From Elusimicrobiota bacterium (lineage in GTDB: Bacteria > Elusimicrobiota > Elusimicrobia > FEN-1173): 7,923 bases of DNA. A model generated the notes under the pieces. It made no database searches. It had not been told where the DNA came from and saw only the letters and a list, made by a program, of their open reading frames with translations. Positions 7,182 to 7,923 of the stretch are shown one piece after another. Positions within the stretch are counted from its first letter, which is position 1; every line of letters begins with the position of its first letter. The stretch spans positions 1 through 7,923 of the forward strand of contig JACQPF010000298.1 in NCBI GenBank assembly GCA_016207625.1, in the 5' to 3' direction. The position numbers were made by a program, and so were the translations under genes.

Positions 7182-7210
7182 ATTGTAAGATGATTACGGC
7201 GCAATTGCAA
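7182..7210 (-). promoter_or_regulatory. Sigma70-type promoter of the hpnE-led operon
   Basis: On the minus strand TTGCAA (7210-7205; 4 of 6 to TTGACA) is separated by 17 bases from TACAAT (7187-7182; 5 of 6 to TATAAT). This is ideal spacing. The -10 hexamer ends 8 bases before the hpnE ATG, so transcription would begin at about 7174-7176 and leave almost no 5' leader. This is the only non-coding DNA upstream of the six-gene minus-strand run, so it is the likely main promoter. Confidence 0.6.
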
Positions 7211-7221
7211 TAAGCTAAAAT
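7194..7221 (+). promoter_or_regulatory. Possible promoter of mtgA
   Basis: TAAAAT (7216-7221; 5 of 6 to TATAAT) ends 9 bases before the mtgA ATG. The best -35 at a workable distance is TTACGG (7194-7199, 16-base spacer), which is weak. If used, the transcript would start within about 0-3 bases of the ATG. The element interleaves with the opposing hpnE promoter, so the two could compete for polymerase. Confidence 0.35.
7201..7211. repeat. Overlapping short palindromes in the divergent intergenic region
   Basis: Two perfect 8-base palindromes overlap here: GCAATTGC (7201-7208) and ATTGCAAT (7204-7211). They cover the -35 of the minus-strand promoter and lie between the candidate -35 and -10 of mtgA. 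They could be an operator shared by both genes. Short AT-rich palindromes also arise by chance, so this is only a candidate. Confidence 0.25.
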
Positions 7222-7230
7222 ATCCGCGTC

Positions 7231-7923
7231 ATGAAAAAAAGAAAGACGTTCCTTAAGGAAGCCCTCCTCCTTCTTTTGGCCGGCCTTTTGACGGGCGCCA
7301 TGGTATGGAAAGGCCTGTCCCCGTCGGAGCGCTGTCCCGCGATTTCGGTCCTCAAGATCCAAAACCCCGGCACCACGGCCTTCATCGAGTTCCGCCGGCG
7401 GGAAGCGCGAAAAAAGAAGAGACGGTTCCGGCCCGCCCGCCAATGGGCGCCGCTCAGCCGCATCTCGCCGCACTTGCAGCACGCCGTCATCTCCGCCGAG
7501 GACGACACGTTTTACCGTCATAAGGGCGTCGAGTGGGAGTGCATGAGGCGGGCGCTCCAATACAATTGGAAGATGAAACAGAAAGCCCGGGGCGGGAGCA
7601 CCATCACCCAGCAACTGGCCAAGAACCTTTACCTCTCGCCCGCCAAGAGCCTCACCCGCAAATTGCGCGAGCTTTTCATCGCCCTGGAGCTGGAAAGGGA
7701 ACTGCCGAAACGCCGGATCCTGGAGCTCTATCTGAACGTCGTGGAATGGGGAGACGGGATTTTCGGCGCGGAGGCGGCATCAAGGGCCTACTTCCATAAA
7801 GCCGCCTCCGACCTGACGGTGGAGGAAGCCGCCGCCCTGGCCTGCACCCTGCCCAGCCCCAGGCGGTTCAACCCCTTGAGCCCCTCCAAATGGGTCCAGC
7901 GCCGCAAGGATTGGGTCTACAAA
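7231..7923 (+). CDS. mtgA: Monofunctional biosynthetic peptidoglycan glycosyltransferase (GT51), last codons beyond the window
   Basis: MtgA polymerises lipid II into glycan strands at the outer face of the cytoplasmic membrane. The 231 visible residues start with a basic end and one membrane anchor (about 8-26, LKEALLLLLAGLLTGAMVW), with no transpeptidase domain in what is visible. GT51 motifs appear in order: AEDDTFYRHKG (89-99, catalytic E90), GGSTITQQLAKNLYLS (121-136), RKLRELFIALELE (143-155, second Glu E147), KRRILELYLNVVEWGDGIFGAEAA (split here as K160-N169 and G174-A183), then YFHK and LPSPRRFNP (207-215). Compared with E. coli MtgA only some 5-20 residues should be missing, and no stop is reached. 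The linker at 55-71 is very basic (RRREARKKKRRFRPAR). The ATG at 7231 has no ribosome site and follows a -10-like TAAAAT by 9 bases. It diverges from hpnE. Confidence 0.94.
   Translation, partial: MKKRKTFLKEALLLLLAGLLTGAMVWKGLSPSERCPAISVLKIQNPGTTAFIEFRRREARKKKRRFRPARQWAPLSRISPHLQHAVISAEDDTFYRHKGVEWECMRRALQYNWKMKQKARGGSTITQQLAKNLYLSPAKSLTRKLRELFIALELERELPKRRILELYLNVVEWGDGIFGAEAASRAYFHKAASDLTVEEAAALACTLPSPRRFNPLSPSKWVQRRKDWVYK

Noticed and set aside
7174..7614. N-terminal extension of the HpnE-like frame to a start at 7614
   Set aside because: The extension is antisense to mtgA and carries no family similarity. The Rossmann motif begins right after the ATG at 7173, and a good promoter lies between 7182 and 7210.
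1..7923. CRISPR arrays, tRNA/rRNA genes, transposases, intrinsic terminators, long repeats
   Set aside because: I looked for them on both strands and saw none. Genes abut or overlap almost everywhere, and the only real gap is 7174-7230.

Overview
The window is a compact, high-GC bacterial segment with almost no non-coding DNA. Six genes on the minus strand are packed head to tail (7173 down to position 1). A single plus-strand gene leaves divergently from a 57-base intergenic region and runs off the right edge. MtgA, a squalene-type FAD enzyme (HpnE-like) and polyprenyl-sugar glycosyltransferases together suggest a peptidoglycan-containing, probably Gram-negative bacterium. TMTC-like TPR proteins of this type are familiar from genomes of uncultured bacteria, but I cannot name a phylum from sequence alone.

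Layout in order of transcription on the minus strand: an HpnE-like FAD desaturase/dehydroxylase (7173-5797); a HAD phosphatase of the beta-phosphoglucomutase type (5803-5123, 7-base overlap); dihydroxy-acid dehydratase IlvD (5118-3403, 4-base gap); a class III extradiol dioxygenase-like (LigB/MEMO superfamily) protein (about 3406-2630); a TMTC-like GT-C membrane protein with C-terminal TPRs (2633-720); and a GtrB/DPM1-like family 2 glycosyltransferase (723 to beyond position 1). The last three junctions are all 4-base start/stop overlaps (ATAA, ATGA, GTGA), so this reads as one translationally coupled operon. On the plus strand, mtgA starts at 7231 and lacks only its last few codons.

Functionally, the distal pair makes sense together: the GT2 would load a sugar on polyprenyl phosphate and the GT-C protein would transfer it outside the membrane. 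HpnE and MtgA also concern isoprenoid lipids and the cell envelope. IlvD (branched-chain amino acid synthesis) and the dioxygenase-like protein look metabolically unrelated, and no partner genes (hpnC/hpnD, ilvB/ilvC, AMMECR1 or radical SAM) lie in the window.

The most unusual spot is the ilvD/dioxygenase-like junction. The downstream frame has no ATG, GTG or TTG start at the place where family homology begins. Instead, ilvD ends in a perfect A-AAA-AAA heptamer followed at once by TAA, with the dioxygenase-like frame in the -1 register. AUA initiation, -1 ribosomal frameshifting to an IlvD fusion, or a one-base homopolymer error could each explain it. The same protein also appears to have lost metal-ligand residues. 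A second point is that both divergent start codons lie 8-9 bases from a -10-like hexamer and lack a Shine-Dalgarno sequence, which suggests leaderless transcripts.
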